NCBI RefSeq assembly: GCF_000970795.1
Contig: NZ_KQ034028.1
Coordinates: 705,087 to 769,086 of the forward strand
Direction of reading: 5' to 3'
Source of the DNA: Bombilactobacillus mellifer
GTDB lineage: Bacteria > Bacillota > Bacilli > Lactobacillales > Lactobacillaceae
Length of the DNA stretch: 64,000 nt
Below the pieces are notes generated by a model. That model was not told where the DNA came from and searched no databases. It worked only from the letters and a program-made list of their open reading frames with translations. How positions within the stretch are numbered: position 1 is the first letter of the stretch; each line of letters starts with the position of its first letter. Of this stretch, positions 17,241-26,076 are shown piece by piece. Made by a program: the position numbers and the translations under genes.

Positions 17241-18971
17241 ATGGGAATCTTTAAAAAATTATGGTGGTTTTTTTATAAACAAAAACGGCGCTATCTAATT
17301 GGAATTCTTTTTCTTTTTTTAACAGCACTTTCTAATTTAATCATTCCGCGGGCGATTGGTCAGTTTGCCGATTGGGCTAATCAGCGCCAACTGACTGCTG
17401 GACATTTGGGGCAGCTGTTAGGGATTATTTTAGCTGCAGGACTGGGACAATATATTTTTCGGTATGCTTGGCGCAACCAGATTTGGGGCGGGGCCGCGGA
17501 TTTAGAACGGCAGCTGCGCAGTCAATTATTTTGGCATTATTTGAATATGGATGATACCTTTTTTCAACGTCATCGGATAGGCGATTTAATGGCGCGTTGT
17601 ACTAATGATATCACTGCTGTCCAAAATGTGGCCGGTATTGGGATTTTAACCTTTGCCGATTCCATTATTACGGGGGGCACCACAATTATTGCAATGATTT
17701 TGTTTGTGGATTGGAAATTAACTTTAATTGCTATTATCCCTCTGCCTTTTTTGGCGCTAATGGCAGCGGTTTTAGGCCGCTTACTGCATCAACGTTTTGC
17801 GCAAGCCCAAGCGGCATTTTCCCAATTAAGTAATAAGACGCAAGAAAGTATGACGGGAATTAAGGTAATTAAAACGTTAGGCCAAGAAACCGAAGATATT
17901 GCAGATTTTAATCAACAAGTAGACCGAACCATCGCGATAAATCGTCAAGTTAATTTCATCGATGCGCTGTTTGATCCGACCACCGGTTTTATTATTGGTT
18001 TGACGTTTGTGATTACGATTTTATATGGTTCTCATTTAATTTTGCAGCAGGTAATTACGATTGGTCAATTAATTGCTTTTGTGGGTTATATTAATAATTT
18101 AGTTTGGCCGATGTTTGCTATTGGCCGGTTATTTAATGTCTTAGAACGGGGCAATGCGAGCTATGATCGGATTCAGAGTATTTTGCATGAACCTTCCTTA
18201 ATTGCCGAACACCCAAACGCCAACCTTAGTCTGAATCGGCCGGATTTAGATTTTAATATTCAGTCGTTTACTTATCCCGATGGACAACAGCCAGTTTTAT
18301 CAAAAGTGCAGTTTACTTTGCCGTTTGGCCAAACATTGGGAATTGTTGGCCGCGTGGGTTCCGGTAAAAGCACAATTGTCAAATTATTACTGCGGCGTTT
18401 TGATCAATACCAGGGTTTAATTAAAATTGGTGGTCACGATATTCGTTCATATTCTTTAGACACCTTACTGCAAACGATTGGTTATGTTCCGCAAACCAGT
18501 TTTTTATTTTCCACAACTGTCCAAAACAATATTCGCTTTGGAGATTATGCTACTAATCAACAGCAAGTCCAAAAAGCAGCTCAACTGGGAGATATCGATC
18601 AGGATATTCAAAATTTAACAGATGGCTATCAGACTTTAGTTGGTGAACGGGGCATTTCGTTATCGGGCGGACAAAAACAACGGGTCTCTATTGCCCGTGC
18701 TTTAGTTAAACAGCCGCAAATTTTAATTTTAGATGATTCGACCTCGGCAGTGGATGCCAAAACTGAAGTCGAGATTACTCATAATTTACGTACCAATGCT
18801 CCTAAGCAATCGACGATTATTATTTCTCAACGTCTCCGTAGTGTAATGGATGCCGATCAAATTATTGTGCTGGAGGCAGGCCAAATTATCCAACGCGGCA
18901 AGCATGTGGATTTGATCCAACAACCTGGTTGGTATGCTGATATGTGGCAACGTCAACAAATGAATTATTGA
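17241..18971 (+). CDS. Heterodimeric ABC exporter subunit with degenerate ATP site
   Basis: This 576-residue half-exporter has about six membrane helices (residues 15-300) and a nucleotide-binding domain with Walker A GRVGSGKST (370-378) and a normal signature LSGGQKQR. The Walker B motif ends in Asp499 where a catalytic Glu is usual (ILILDDSTS), and the switch histidine is Gln530 (ISQRLRS). This matches the inactive-site subunit of LmrCD/BmrCD/TM287-288-type multidrug exporters. ATG 17241 follows GAGG with 6-base spacing. The next gene, 16 bases downstream, encodes the partner. The substrate cannot be told; multidrug or lipid-like export is possible. Confidence 0.9.
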   Translation: MGIFKKLWWFFYKQKRRYLIGILFLFLTALSNLIIPRAIGQFADWANQRQLTAGHLGQLLGIILAAGLGQYIFRYAWRNQIWGGAADLERQLRSQLFWHYLNMDDTFFQRHRIGDLMARCTNDITAVQNVAGIGILTFADSIITGGTTIIAMILFVDWKLTLIAIIPLPFLALMAAVLGRLLHQRFAQAQAAFSQLSNKTQESMTGIKVIKTLGQETEDIADFNQQVDRTIAINRQVNFIDALFDPTTGFIIGLTFVITILYGSHLILQQVITIGQLIAFVGYINNLVWPMFAIGRLFNVLERGNASYDRIQSILHEPSLIAEHPNANLSLNRPDLDFNIQSFTYPDGQQPVLSKVQFTLPFGQTLGIVGRVGSGKSTIVKLLLRRFDQYQGLIKIGGHDIRSYSLDTLLQTIGYVPQTSFLFSTTVQNNIRFGDYATNQQQVQKAAQLGDIDQDIQNLTDGYQTLVGERGISLSGGQKQRVSIARALVKQPQILILDDSTSAVDAKTEVEITHNLRTNAPKQSTIIISQRLRSVMDADQIIVLEAGQIIQRGKHVDLIQQPGWYADMWQRQQMNY

Positions 18972-18987
18972 AAAGGCGGTATGCATA

Positions 18988-20772
18988 ATGGAAACAACCC
19001 AACAAAAGTATCAAAGTTTAACTACTAAAGAACAATTACATATTGTTCATCGTTTATTGGGCTTTGCTGCTCAATATCGCCAGTCTTTTTTGTTATCGAT
19101 GGTCGCGGTGCTTGTTCAGTCAGTAATGAACATGTTATTGCCGCGTTTTTTACAGCATTACATGGATACGTATCTGGTGCGCACAACTTTGGCTGAAAAA
19201 ATTATTATCGTTAGTGCAGCCTTTTATTTGCTGGGAGTAATTATTCGATCCGCGGCTCAATTCACGACCACTTTTGCTTTTAATATGGGTAGTGAATATA
19301 TGTTAGAAAGTTTGCGCCGCGCTTTATTTGCCAAATTGCATCGTCTGGGCATGAGTTATTTTGACCGCACACCGGCAGGTTCAATTGTGTCACGTGTCAA
19401 TAATGATACCGCATCCATTGCCGATTTTATGCAGGTTTTTTTATCGGGAATGGTAGGTATTTTTGCGATCGTTACAGCTTTTATTGCCATGTGGTTAACG
19501 GATCGGACGGCGGCTTTAGCAGTTTTGGCTTTTTTGCCACTGCTGATTTTATCAATTTGGGTTTACAGCAAATATAGCTCCAGTGCTTATCGTTATATGC
19601 GCCAAAAATTAAGTGAAATTAATACACGGATTAGCGAAACTATTCAAGGAATTGAAATTATTCAAAATTTTCGTCAGCAACCTCGTATTCGCCAAGAGTT
19701 TGAACAAACTAATCAAGAATATCTGCAATCACGGCGCTCGATGATTAAAATTAATTCGTTATTATTGTCGCCAATTGTTAATTTGTTATATACTTTAGCC
19801 CTAATCGCCGCGTTGTATGTTTTAGGATTGCATACACATTTGGGTCTGTTACAAGCGGGGATGATTTATGCTTTTACAACTTATATTAGTCAATTCTTTA
19901 ATCCCATCACAAATATGATGGATAATCTGTCATTTTTCCAAGATGGGGTCGTAGCTGGCTATCGCTCTTTTAAAATTTTAGATAGTCAAGAATATGGTCC
20001 GCAACAAACGGTTGCTGACAATACACCTTGCATTACCGCCGGAGCCATTGAATTTCGCCATGTCAGTTTTGCTTATCCTAATGGTCCGGAAGTTTTACAT
20101 GATATCTCCTTTAAGGTTCCAGCCGGAGCTAGCTTAGGGATTGTCGGACATACGGGTAGTGGTAAAAGTACCTTAATCAATATTATGTTGCGTTTTTATG
20201 AATATGGTCAGGGCCAGATCTTAATTGATGGCCACGATCTGCGCCAAATTCCTCAGGCGCAACTTCGTCAAAAAATCGGTTTGGTTTTGCAAGATTCTTA
20301 TTTGTTTTATGGGGATATTAATTTTAATATTCGATTATATAATCAAAATATTTCTGACCGCCAAATTCAAGCGGCCGCCCAATTAGTTGATGCCGATGAG
20401 TTTATTCAACAGTTGCCACAGCAGTATCAAACTGTGATTAACCCTGGCGGCAGCAGCTTATCGGCTGGACAACGGCAATTAATTTCTTTTGCGCGAACTA
20501 TTGCTGCGGATCCTAAAATTTTAGTGTTAGATGAGGCCACTGCCAATATCGATACCGAAACGGAAGATTTAATTCAAGCCAGCTTGAAACGAATGCAGCA
20601 GGGACGCACAACGATCGCGATTGCACACCGCTTATCCACCATTAAACATGCTAATCATATTTTGGTATTGGACCAAGGTCGAATTGTAGAGTATGGCACG
20701 CATCAAAGTCTCTTGCAACAGCGGGGAAAATACTATGAACTGTATAAATTGCAAGAACAAGATGCGATTTAA
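18988..20772 (+). CDS. Heterodimeric ABC exporter subunit with catalytic ATP site
   Basis: The 594-residue partner has a six-helix transmembrane domain and a nucleotide-binding domain with Walker A GHTGSGKST (387-395), the expected catalytic Glu516 (ILVLDEAT) and switch His547 (IAHRLST). Its signature is LSAGQ instead of LSGGQ. In heterodimers this signature faces the partner's degenerate Walker site, so all deviations fall in one composite site. It forms an operon with the preceding gene; the closest known type is LmrD/BmrD. A nearly 170-base gap with the next gene's promoter follows. Confidence 0.9.
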   Translation: METTQQKYQSLTTKEQLHIVHRLLGFAAQYRQSFLLSMVAVLVQSVMNMLLPRFLQHYMDTYLVRTTLAEKIIIVSAAFYLLGVIIRSAAQFTTTFAFNMGSEYMLESLRRALFAKLHRLGMSYFDRTPAGSIVSRVNNDTASIADFMQVFLSGMVGIFAIVTAFIAMWLTDRTAALAVLAFLPLLILSIWVYSKYSSSAYRYMRQKLSEINTRISETIQGIEIIQNFRQQPRIRQEFEQTNQEYLQSRRSMIKINSLLLSPIVNLLYTLALIAALYVLGLHTHLGLLQAGMIYAFTTYISQFFNPITNMMDNLSFFQDGVVAGYRSFKILDSQEYGPQQTVADNTPCITAGAIEFRHVSFAYPNGPEVLHDISFKVPAGASLGIVGHTGSGKSTLINIMLRFYEYGQGQILIDGHDLRQIPQAQLRQKIGLVLQDSYLFYGDINFNIRLYNQNISDRQIQAAAQLVDADEFIQQLPQQYQTVINPGGSSLSAGQRQLISFARTIAADPKILVLDEATANIDTETEDLIQASLKRMQQGRTTIAIAHRLSTIKHANHILVLDQGRIVEYGTHQSLLQQRGKYYELYKLQEQDAI

Positions 20773-20824
20773 TGTGCGGGCGTTAATCTGCGATAAATTA
20801 TTTGAATGAATCCATGTTTCCAGT

Positions 20825-20853
20825 CTAACAACTCGAAATAAATATGTTAAAAT
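20825..20853 (+). promoter_or_regulatory. Promoter of the SH3b-repeat glucosaminidase gene
   Basis: CTAACA (20825-20830) and TAAAAT (20848-20853) are 17 bases apart, with an extended -10 (TG at 20845-20846). A leader of roughly 80 bases with AAGGGG precedes the ATG. Confidence 0.6.
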
Positions 20854-20941
20854 TATCCTAATAGTGATTAAACGTTTGGGGGAGCTTGAACTACTCTAAA
20901 TGTAAGTTTCAATTACTGTATTTGATGAAGGGGTTAAAAAC

Positions 20942-23326
20942 ATGCAAAAGAACAATCTTGCTAAAACGGTGACCTTGACGTTACTGTGTCCCGTATTATT
21001 AACTGGACTCAGTGTGCATAAAGCATCTGCCGCTACTGAGCAACAGCCGCAACAAACAGACGTCAATCAGTCACAAGAAGCTGACACGGCAACTACTGGG
21101 ACTAGCAACACTAAAAAAGCCACGGTTCCAAATGCCAAACCGGATACTAAATCAGATGCTGCCGACGAAACGGTAACAAGTCGAGTTGCAAATAACAATT
21201 TGACCCAGCAAACTTTAGCTACAACAAGTGCGCCATTATCAGATGCTGCTGCAAAGACTTCTGCAACGGACGGGACATCAGCTGTAACCAATGCAGCCGA
21301 TACTTCGGTGGCTAATAACCAGCTGACAGAACCCACAACTTCCGTTGCTCCAACGGCGAATCAAACTGATACGGCAGCTGAATCTCAACCGTCCCAATCG
21401 GATGAGCCAGTCAGCAATGCAAATAGCAACAATGTGAATCAATCGGAAACCAATACAGCGGCGACTGGATCAACGACGAGTACTAATAACCAGTCTACGA
21501 ACCCTGCTGCCAATCAACCGACAACTGATCAGTCAAGTCTGGATTCGCGCGGGGTTGATTACCGAAATGAATTTTTGAATCAAATTAAACAAGCAGTAAT
21601 TGCAGGCTGGGGAAAATATGGGGTTTTACCTTCCGTAGCGGCCGCTCAAGCCATTAATGAAAGTGGCTGGGGCCAATCTTCTTTAGCACAACAAGGGAAT
21701 AATCTCTTTGGGATTAAAGCCGATGCCAGTTGGCATGGAGCCGTTATTAATTATCCTACTCAAGAACAAAACCCTAATGGATCCATCGTGACCGTCAATG
21801 CTAATTTCCGAAAATACAACAATTGGGGAGAAAGTATTGATGATCATGGAAAATTTTTAGTCCAAAACTCCCGTTATCGTAATTTATTAGGTCAAAAAGA
21901 TGCTTGGACAGTAGCTAATTTACTACATCAAGATGGTTACGCTACGGCTTTAAATTATGCTGATAGCTTGATGCAATTGATCCGGCAATTTAATTTAACT
22001 GCTTGGGATCAAGAAGCCTTTAGATTGGCACAAAGTCCATATCAACCAGAAACTAACGATAGCAATACTTATTATTTCCAGTACGCAACTAATATCCGTA
22101 CGGCTCCCAGCCTGCAAGCTCCAGTTGTAGGTCAATATGCACCTGGAGATTCGGTACGTTACATTAGTACTGTTCAAGCTGACGGTTTTACTTGGTTAAA
22201 ATATTTATCTTATTCGGGTAGTTTTCGCTATGTAGCGGCAACTAATGATGCAGCGTTACCTAGTCAACCGACTACCCCAACCCAACCAACAACCCCAACA
22301 AAGCCGACTACACCTACTACTCCGAACAATGTCACTAATCAAAATGGCACCTATACTTTTACTGTCAATACCAACATTCGCACGGCGGCCAGCACCCAAG
22401 CTTCAGTTGTCGGAATGTATGCCGCCGGAGAGTCGGTGCGCTACAATGGTATTTTACAAGCTGATGGTTATACGTGGTTACGTTACGTGGCGGCTTCCGG
22501 GAATACCCGCTATGTAGCAGTCGTGGATGGGACTGTTAATTCGAGCTCGACACCGACTACCCCAACCCAACCGACAACTCCGACACAGCCGATCACACCG
22601 ACTACTCCAAACAATGTAGCTAATCAAAACGGCACCTATACTTTTACCGTCAACACCAACATTCGCACGGCGGCCAGCACCCAAGCTTCGATTGTCGGAA
22701 TGTATGCTGCTGGAGAGTCGGTACGCTATAACGGTACTTTACAAGCTGATGGTTATACGTGGTTACGGTATGTAGCAGCTTCCGGGAATACTCGGTATGT
22801 AGCGGTCGTAGATGGTAATTTAACTAATTCGGGAACCAATAATTCACAGTCTTCACAAAGTGCTTCCCGTCCAGTTCAGGATAATTCTGTCAGCAATGAA
22901 GCTGGGACTTTTACATTCCAGTATGATACTAATATTCGCACAGCGGCCAATACTCAAGCTCAAGTGGTCGGAATGTATGCTGCCGGCGAAACAGTCCGCT
23001 ATAATGCCAAGATCCAAGCAGATGGTTATACATGGTTAAGATATACGTCCGCTTCCGGCAATACCCGTTATGTGGCTGCCATTACTAATTCAGGTCCAGT
23101 TATGAATAACCCGGTTAGCACAACTGGCAATAATGCTAGTGGCAACTATCAGTTTACGGCAAACACGAATATTCGAACGGCACCTTCTACAACTGCGCAG
23201 GTGGTTGGCTTATACAATGCCGGTGAAGTGGTGCACTATATTGGTCAAGTACAAGCCGAGGGGTATACTTGGTTGAAATATGTTGCACTTTCCGGCAATG
23301 TACGCTATGTTGCTGTCGTTAACTAA
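20942..23326 (+). CDS. Secreted N-acetylglucosaminidase with five SH3b repeats
   Basis: The 794-residue protein starts with a signal peptide (KTVTLTLLCPVLLTGLSV, likely cut after HKASA). A Ser/Thr/Asn/Gln-rich linker follows to about residue 200. The LytG/FlgJ-type glucosaminidase domain (about 205-355) has the catalytic Glu240 in AINESGWGQSSLA and NNLFGIKA. Five SH3b-like wall-binding repeats begin near residues 375, 469, 564, 655 and 734, each with NIRTA, a GxxVxY core and YTWL(K/R)Y. Thr/Pro-rich spacers separate the first three. It should cut peptidoglycan glycan strands for growth or cell separation. There is no LPXTG; attachment is through the repeats. It stands alone with its own promoter and terminator. 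Confidence 0.9.
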   Translation: MQKNNLAKTVTLTLLCPVLLTGLSVHKASAATEQQPQQTDVNQSQEADTATTGTSNTKKATVPNAKPDTKSDAADETVTSRVANNNLTQQTLATTSAPLSDAAAKTSATDGTSAVTNAADTSVANNQLTEPTTSVAPTANQTDTAAESQPSQSDEPVSNANSNNVNQSETNTAATGSTTSTNNQSTNPAANQPTTDQSSLDSRGVDYRNEFLNQIKQAVIAGWGKYGVLPSVAAAQAINESGWGQSSLAQQGNNLFGIKADASWHGAVINYPTQEQNPNGSIVTVNANFRKYNNWGESIDDHGKFLVQNSRYRNLLGQKDAWTVANLLHQDGYATALNYADSLMQLIRQFNLTAWDQEAFRLAQSPYQPETNDSNTYYFQYATNIRTAPSLQAPVVGQYAPGDSVRYISTVQADGFTWLKYLSYSGSFRYVAATNDAALPSQPTTPTQPTTPTKPTTPTTPNNVTNQNGTYTFTVNTNIRTAASTQASVVGMYAAGESVRYNGILQADGYTWLRYVAASGNTRYVAVVDGTVNSSSTPTTPTQPTTPTQPITPTTPNNVANQNGTYTFTVNTNIRTAASTQASIVGMYAAGESVRYNGTLQADGYTWLRYVAASGNTRYVAVVDGNLTNSGTNNSQSSQSASRPVQDNSVSNEAGTFTFQYDTNIRTAANTQAQVVGMYAAGETVRYNAKIQADGYTWLRYTSASGNTRYVAAITNSGPVMNNPVSTTGNNASGNYQFTANTNIRTAPSTTAQVVGLYNAGEVVHYIGQVQAEGYTWLKYVALSGNVRYVAVVN
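22325..22816 (+). repeat. Tandem 95-codon duplication of SH3b repeat 2 and 3
   Basis: Bases 22325-22531 and 22610-22816 lie exactly 285 bases apart. The two 69-residue units differ at only three residues, but by my count at about 18 silent positions. The Thr/Pro spacer between them is also duplicated in part. Confidence 0.85.
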
Positions 23327-23355
23327 ATTATTGAAATAATTTTACTAAGTATTCC

Positions 23356-23401
23356 AGCGATGATTTAAACTAGTGTCAGGCTAGTTGATCATCGCTTTTT
23401 T
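23356..23401 (+). terminator. Intrinsic terminator of the glucosaminidase gene
   Basis: AGCGATGAT (23356-23364) pairs with ATCATCGCT (23388-23396), with an inner AACTAG/CTAGTT helix, followed by T residues. Confidence 0.85.
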
Positions 23402-23449
23402 CGAATAACTGCTGCGCAATGGTCGGCAATAGTTAAGGAGTTTTCTTAT

Positions 23450-24238
23450 ATGACCTTTCAATCAAGACAATGGCCGATTTTAGACTTTGATCCCAGTCCA
23501 GAAGCACTTTTAAATCCGACTCATGAAAATTTAGGCTTACAAGTCCCCCGCCAATTTGTCATGGCTTTTGTCGGCAAACAGGTTCCACTTTATGCTTGGA
23601 GTCATCATGCCCGCCGATTAGGGACTTTTAGCTGCGTCTCCCAAAAAATTCCTATCTATCAGGTAAAGGGCAAGCATAGATCTATCGGCATTTGCGCAGC
23701 GCCAGTAGGAGCTGCTCTGGCGGTCCAATTGTTGGATTGGTTGATTGGGTATGGAGCGCAACAAATTATTGTTACCGGATCTTGCGGGACGTTAAATGCC
23801 TTGCCGGAAAATAAATTTCTCATTCCGACCGCTGCTTTACGGGATGAAGGCACTTCTTATCACTATTTACCTCCACAGCGGTGGGTAGCTTTAGATTCTA
23901 AATTAATTGCCCAATTACAACAAACGTTATTCAAACATGGCTATGATTGTACTTTGTGCCGAACATGGACAACAGATGGCTTTTTTCGCGAAACTCAAGA
24001 TTTGGTTAATTGTCGGCAACAAGAGGGATGCTCTGTGGTAGAAATGGAATGTGCGGCTTTGGCAGCATGTGCACAATTTCGTAAAGTTCAGTTGGCCCAA
24101 CTATTATATAGTGCTGATACTTTAGCCGCTGGGCAGCATCAAAATCGGCACTGGGGTCGCCAAGTTCAAGGATTGGCCTTAAGACTGAGCATTGCCAGCT
24201 TGCAAGAAATGCCGGCAACTGAAAAAAAGGAGCCTTGA
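23450..24238 (+). CDS. Nucleoside phosphorylase family protein (uridine phosphorylase-like)
   Basis: The 262-residue protein has the PNP/UDP phosphorylase family features IIVTGSCGTLNALPE, FLIPTAALRDEGTSYHYLPP, a TTDGFFRET segment and VVEMECAALAACA, where the Met-Glu pair binds the ribose. Enzymes of this family split a nucleoside with phosphate into base and ribose-1-phosphate. The exact base preference is not visible. AAGGAG lies upstream of ATG 23450. The gene appears to be a single unit between two terminators, so context does not show a pathway. The N-terminal 50 residues are less typical. Confidence 0.78.
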   Translation: MTFQSRQWPILDFDPSPEALLNPTHENLGLQVPRQFVMAFVGKQVPLYAWSHHARRLGTFSCVSQKIPIYQVKGKHRSIGICAAPVGAALAVQLLDWLIGYGAQQIIVTGSCGTLNALPENKFLIPTAALRDEGTSYHYLPPQRWVALDSKLIAQLQQTLFKHGYDCTLCRTWTTDGFFRETQDLVNCRQQEGCSVVEMECAALAACAQFRKVQLAQLLYSADTLAAGQHQNRHWGRQVQGLALRLSIASLQEMPATEKKEP

Positions 24239-24245
24239 TGAACTA

Positions 24246-24275
24246 AAAATAGCTGCTTATTACAGCAGCTATTTT
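24246..24275. terminator. Bidirectional terminator between the phosphorylase gene and plsC
   Basis: AAAATAGCTGC (24246-24256) and GCAGCTATTTT (24265-24275) form a perfect 11-bp stem with A and T runs on both sides, serving the two convergent genes. Confidence 0.85.
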
Positions 24276-24282
24276 ACATAGG

Positions 24283-24912
24283 TTATTTTTTTTTCGGTAA
24301 AGGCCGATAATGAAAACTAGGATCAATACTATAATCAATCGCATCCCAGGCTTGTTGCATTTGCTGATTAACGATTTCGGTGTTTTGCTCTGTCATCTTC
24401 ATATCCTTGGCAATTTTAATAGGTTGCCCGAATTTGATAGTACAGCGCTGCCTTTTTAAAAAACCCGTAAAAGTAATGGGACCTTGGTAAACCACAGGCA
24501 CTAAAGGTTTTTTAGATAACTTAGCAATGAGTACTGCACCACCTTTGAGTTGTGTGGAATAACGTGTTCCCGAAGGAAACATGATCAGACTTAAATGGCG
24601 GGCATTGAGATCACGCACGGGAGTTTTGATCGTCGAGGGTCCGGGATGTTGCCGATCTACTGGAAAAGCATTCGCATGTTTTAAAATAAAACGGATAAAT
24701 GGATTTTGAAAGAGTTCTTTTTTCGCCATAAAAGCACACGGCGTAGGGCTGACCGCTAAAGCAAATAAAAGTGGTTCCCACCAAGTTCGGTGGGGAGCCA
24801 CGATGATATAAGAATCGTTTGGAGGTAATTGTTGGCGGTTTTCATAATGAACATTACCATTGAGAATCCAAACAATCCCTCGTACAATATGTACCATGAA
24901 TTTATAAAACAT
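24283..24912 (-). CDS. plsC: 1-acyl-glycerol-3-phosphate acyltransferase family protein
   Basis: This 209-residue protein has the PlsC layout: an N-terminal membrane-associated helix, then acyltransferase motifs. Motif I is APHRTWWEPL with His41 and Glu46, so the HX4D catalytic box reads HX4E. Motif II is FPVDR (83-87). Motif III reads MFPSGTR (111-117) where FPEGTR is usual. Motif IV is VPVVYQG. Such enzymes acylate lysophosphatidic acid to phosphatidic acid, linking to the PlsX pathway. The changes may mark a lactobacillus subfamily or a changed acceptor. It is alone on the - strand. Confidence 0.82.
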   Translation of the reverse strand: MFYKFMVHIVRGIVWILNGNVHYENRQQLPPNDSYIIVAPHRTWWEPLLFALAVSPTPCAFMAKKELFQNPFIRFILKHANAFPVDRQHPGPSTIKTPVRDLNARHLSLIMFPSGTRYSTQLKGGAVLIAKLSKKPLVPVVYQGPITFTGFLKRQRCTIKFGQPIKIAKDMKMTEQNTEIVNQQMQQAWDAIDYSIDPSFHYRPLPKKK

Positions 24913-24971
24913 AAGACAACCTCAAAAAATTATTTTCGCTATACATTATAGCAAATTAAGGACAGTAATAA

Positions 24972-25691
24972 ATGACAAAAACCAAAGAACGGGTACCAGG
25001 CTTTGATTTAGATTTATTCCAAGACACGGAATTGTTTCGCAGTTCCATTGATTCAGTGCTGCTTGCAAACTGGATTCAATTGAAACCGCAGCAAAAATTA
25101 GTGGATTTATGTAGTGGTAGTGGATTAATCGGCTTGTGTTTAGCGCAAAAATTTCAAGTGCCTACCGTGTTATTGGAATTACAGGCTGCTCTGGCACAGC
25201 TGGCGCAAGAAACAATCACTTATAATCATTTACAATCGCATGCCAAAATTATTCACACCGATATTAAACAGGCTTTACATTACGTTGGGCATGATAGTAT
25301 AGATGTAATTACTTGTAATCCGCCTTATTTCAAAGCGCAACATAGTCCGATTTTGGGAAAATCGCTTTCCCAAAATATAGCGCGGCATGAATTATATTTT
25401 GATTTACCCTTATTAGGGCAAATTGCCAGTGCGCTTTTAAAGGACAATGGTCTGTTATACTTGGTTTATCGCTTAGATCGCTTTTTTGAATTGGCACAAG
25501 TTTTACAAACTTATCATCTACCTATTAAAGAAACGCTCTTTATTTATCCGCACCAAAATGCTTCGGCTAATTTAGTTTTAATTAAATGTCGCAAAACACG
25601 CCGGCAGAGTGGTTATAAAGTTTGGCCGGGCTTAGTTTTATACACAGAAGATGGGCATTATAGTAAACAACTGCGGGCTTTTTGCTCATGA
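24972..25691 (+). CDS. tRNA1(Val) A37 N6-methyltransferase family protein
   Basis: The 239-residue protein has a class I SAM-binding motif CSGSGLIGLCLA (about 44-55) and the N6-adenine methyltransferase motif TCNPPYFK. It is closest to the YabB/TrmN6 family, which methylates A37 of tRNA1(Val). AAGGAC lies upstream of ATG 24972. Its stop overlaps the start of the GIY-YIG gene (ATGA), the same pairing as yabB-yazA in B. subtilis. The exact tRNA target is inferred from the family. Confidence 0.88.
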   Translation: MTKTKERVPGFDLDLFQDTELFRSSIDSVLLANWIQLKPQQKLVDLCSGSGLIGLCLAQKFQVPTVLLELQAALAQLAQETITYNHLQSHAKIIHTDIKQALHYVGHDSIDVITCNPPYFKAQHSPILGKSLSQNIARHELYFDLPLLGQIASALLKDNGLLYLVYRLDRFFELAQVLQTYHLPIKETLFIYPHQNASANLVLIKCRKTRRQSGYKVWPGLVLYTEDGHYSKQLRAFCS

Positions 25692-25948
25692 AGACCTCAC
25701 CACAGTATTCAGTTTATATTGTTGAATGTCAAGACCATACGCTCTATACTGGGATGGCGCGCAATGTTTCACAACGAATTGCCCAACATAATGCGGGCAC
25801 GGGTGCAAAATACACTCGAGCCCGCCGGCCGGTAGTTTTACGCTATCAAGAAGTAGTTGGTAGTCGTTCGCAAGCTTTGAAACGGGAATGGGCTATTAAA
25901 CAATTGTCACGCAAGCAAAAATTAAAATTAATTCAATCTCAATCTTGA
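25688..25948 (+). CDS. GIY-YIG domain protein (UPF0213/YazA)
   Basis: The 86-residue protein is one GIY-YIG nuclease-like domain: YSVYIVECQDHTLYTGMA with Tyr pairs, then ARNVSQRIAQHNAGTGAKYT, the conserved Arg, and REWAIKQLSRKQKL. YazA-type proteins are widespread but their substrate is unknown. ATG 25688 overlaps the stop of the methyltransferase gene; the TTG at 25682 is less likely. The rpsB promoter -35 box overlaps its last codons. Confidence 0.9.
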   Translation: MKTSPQYSVYIVECQDHTLYTGMARNVSQRIAQHNAGTGAKYTRARRPVVLRYQEVVGSRSQALKREWAIKQLSRKQKLKLIQSQS

Positions 25949-25973
25949 TTATTAGGGCTAGTTCGATTAAAAT
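25945..25973 (+). promoter_or_regulatory. Sigma-A promoter of rpsB
   Basis: TTGATT (25945-25950) and TAAAAT (25968-25973) are 17 bases apart. The transcript would begin near 25980, giving a leader of about 97 bases. Confidence 0.65.
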
Positions 25974-25989
25974 GACTAGTTGTACTAAA

Positions 25990-26070
25990 TACACACGTTA
26001 ATTAGGACTGGTGGTGCGTCTAAGACGTTCAAAGTCTGACAAAATTAACGGCGGAAAAAACCATGGAGGA
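25990..26070 (+). ncRNA. Structured 5' leader of rpsB
   Basis: CGTTAATT (25996-26003) and AATTAACG (26043-26050) form a perfect 8-bp closing stem. Inside it GGACT (26005-26009) can pair with AGTCT (26033-26037), and CGTC-TAA-GACG forms a small hairpin. The GGAGG ribosome binding site (26065-26069) follows. This looks like a binding site for S2 autoregulation, as known for rpsB in other bacteria, but I have not matched it to a named RNA family. Confidence 0.5.
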
Positions 26071-26076
26071 AATTTT

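Noticed and set aside
22258..22324. Thr/Pro-coding ACC/CCA repeats as a possible CRISPR or satellite repeat
   Set aside because: The units are short, in frame with the glucosaminidase gene and encode a TPTTPTQP linker; there are no spaced direct repeats of CRISPR type.
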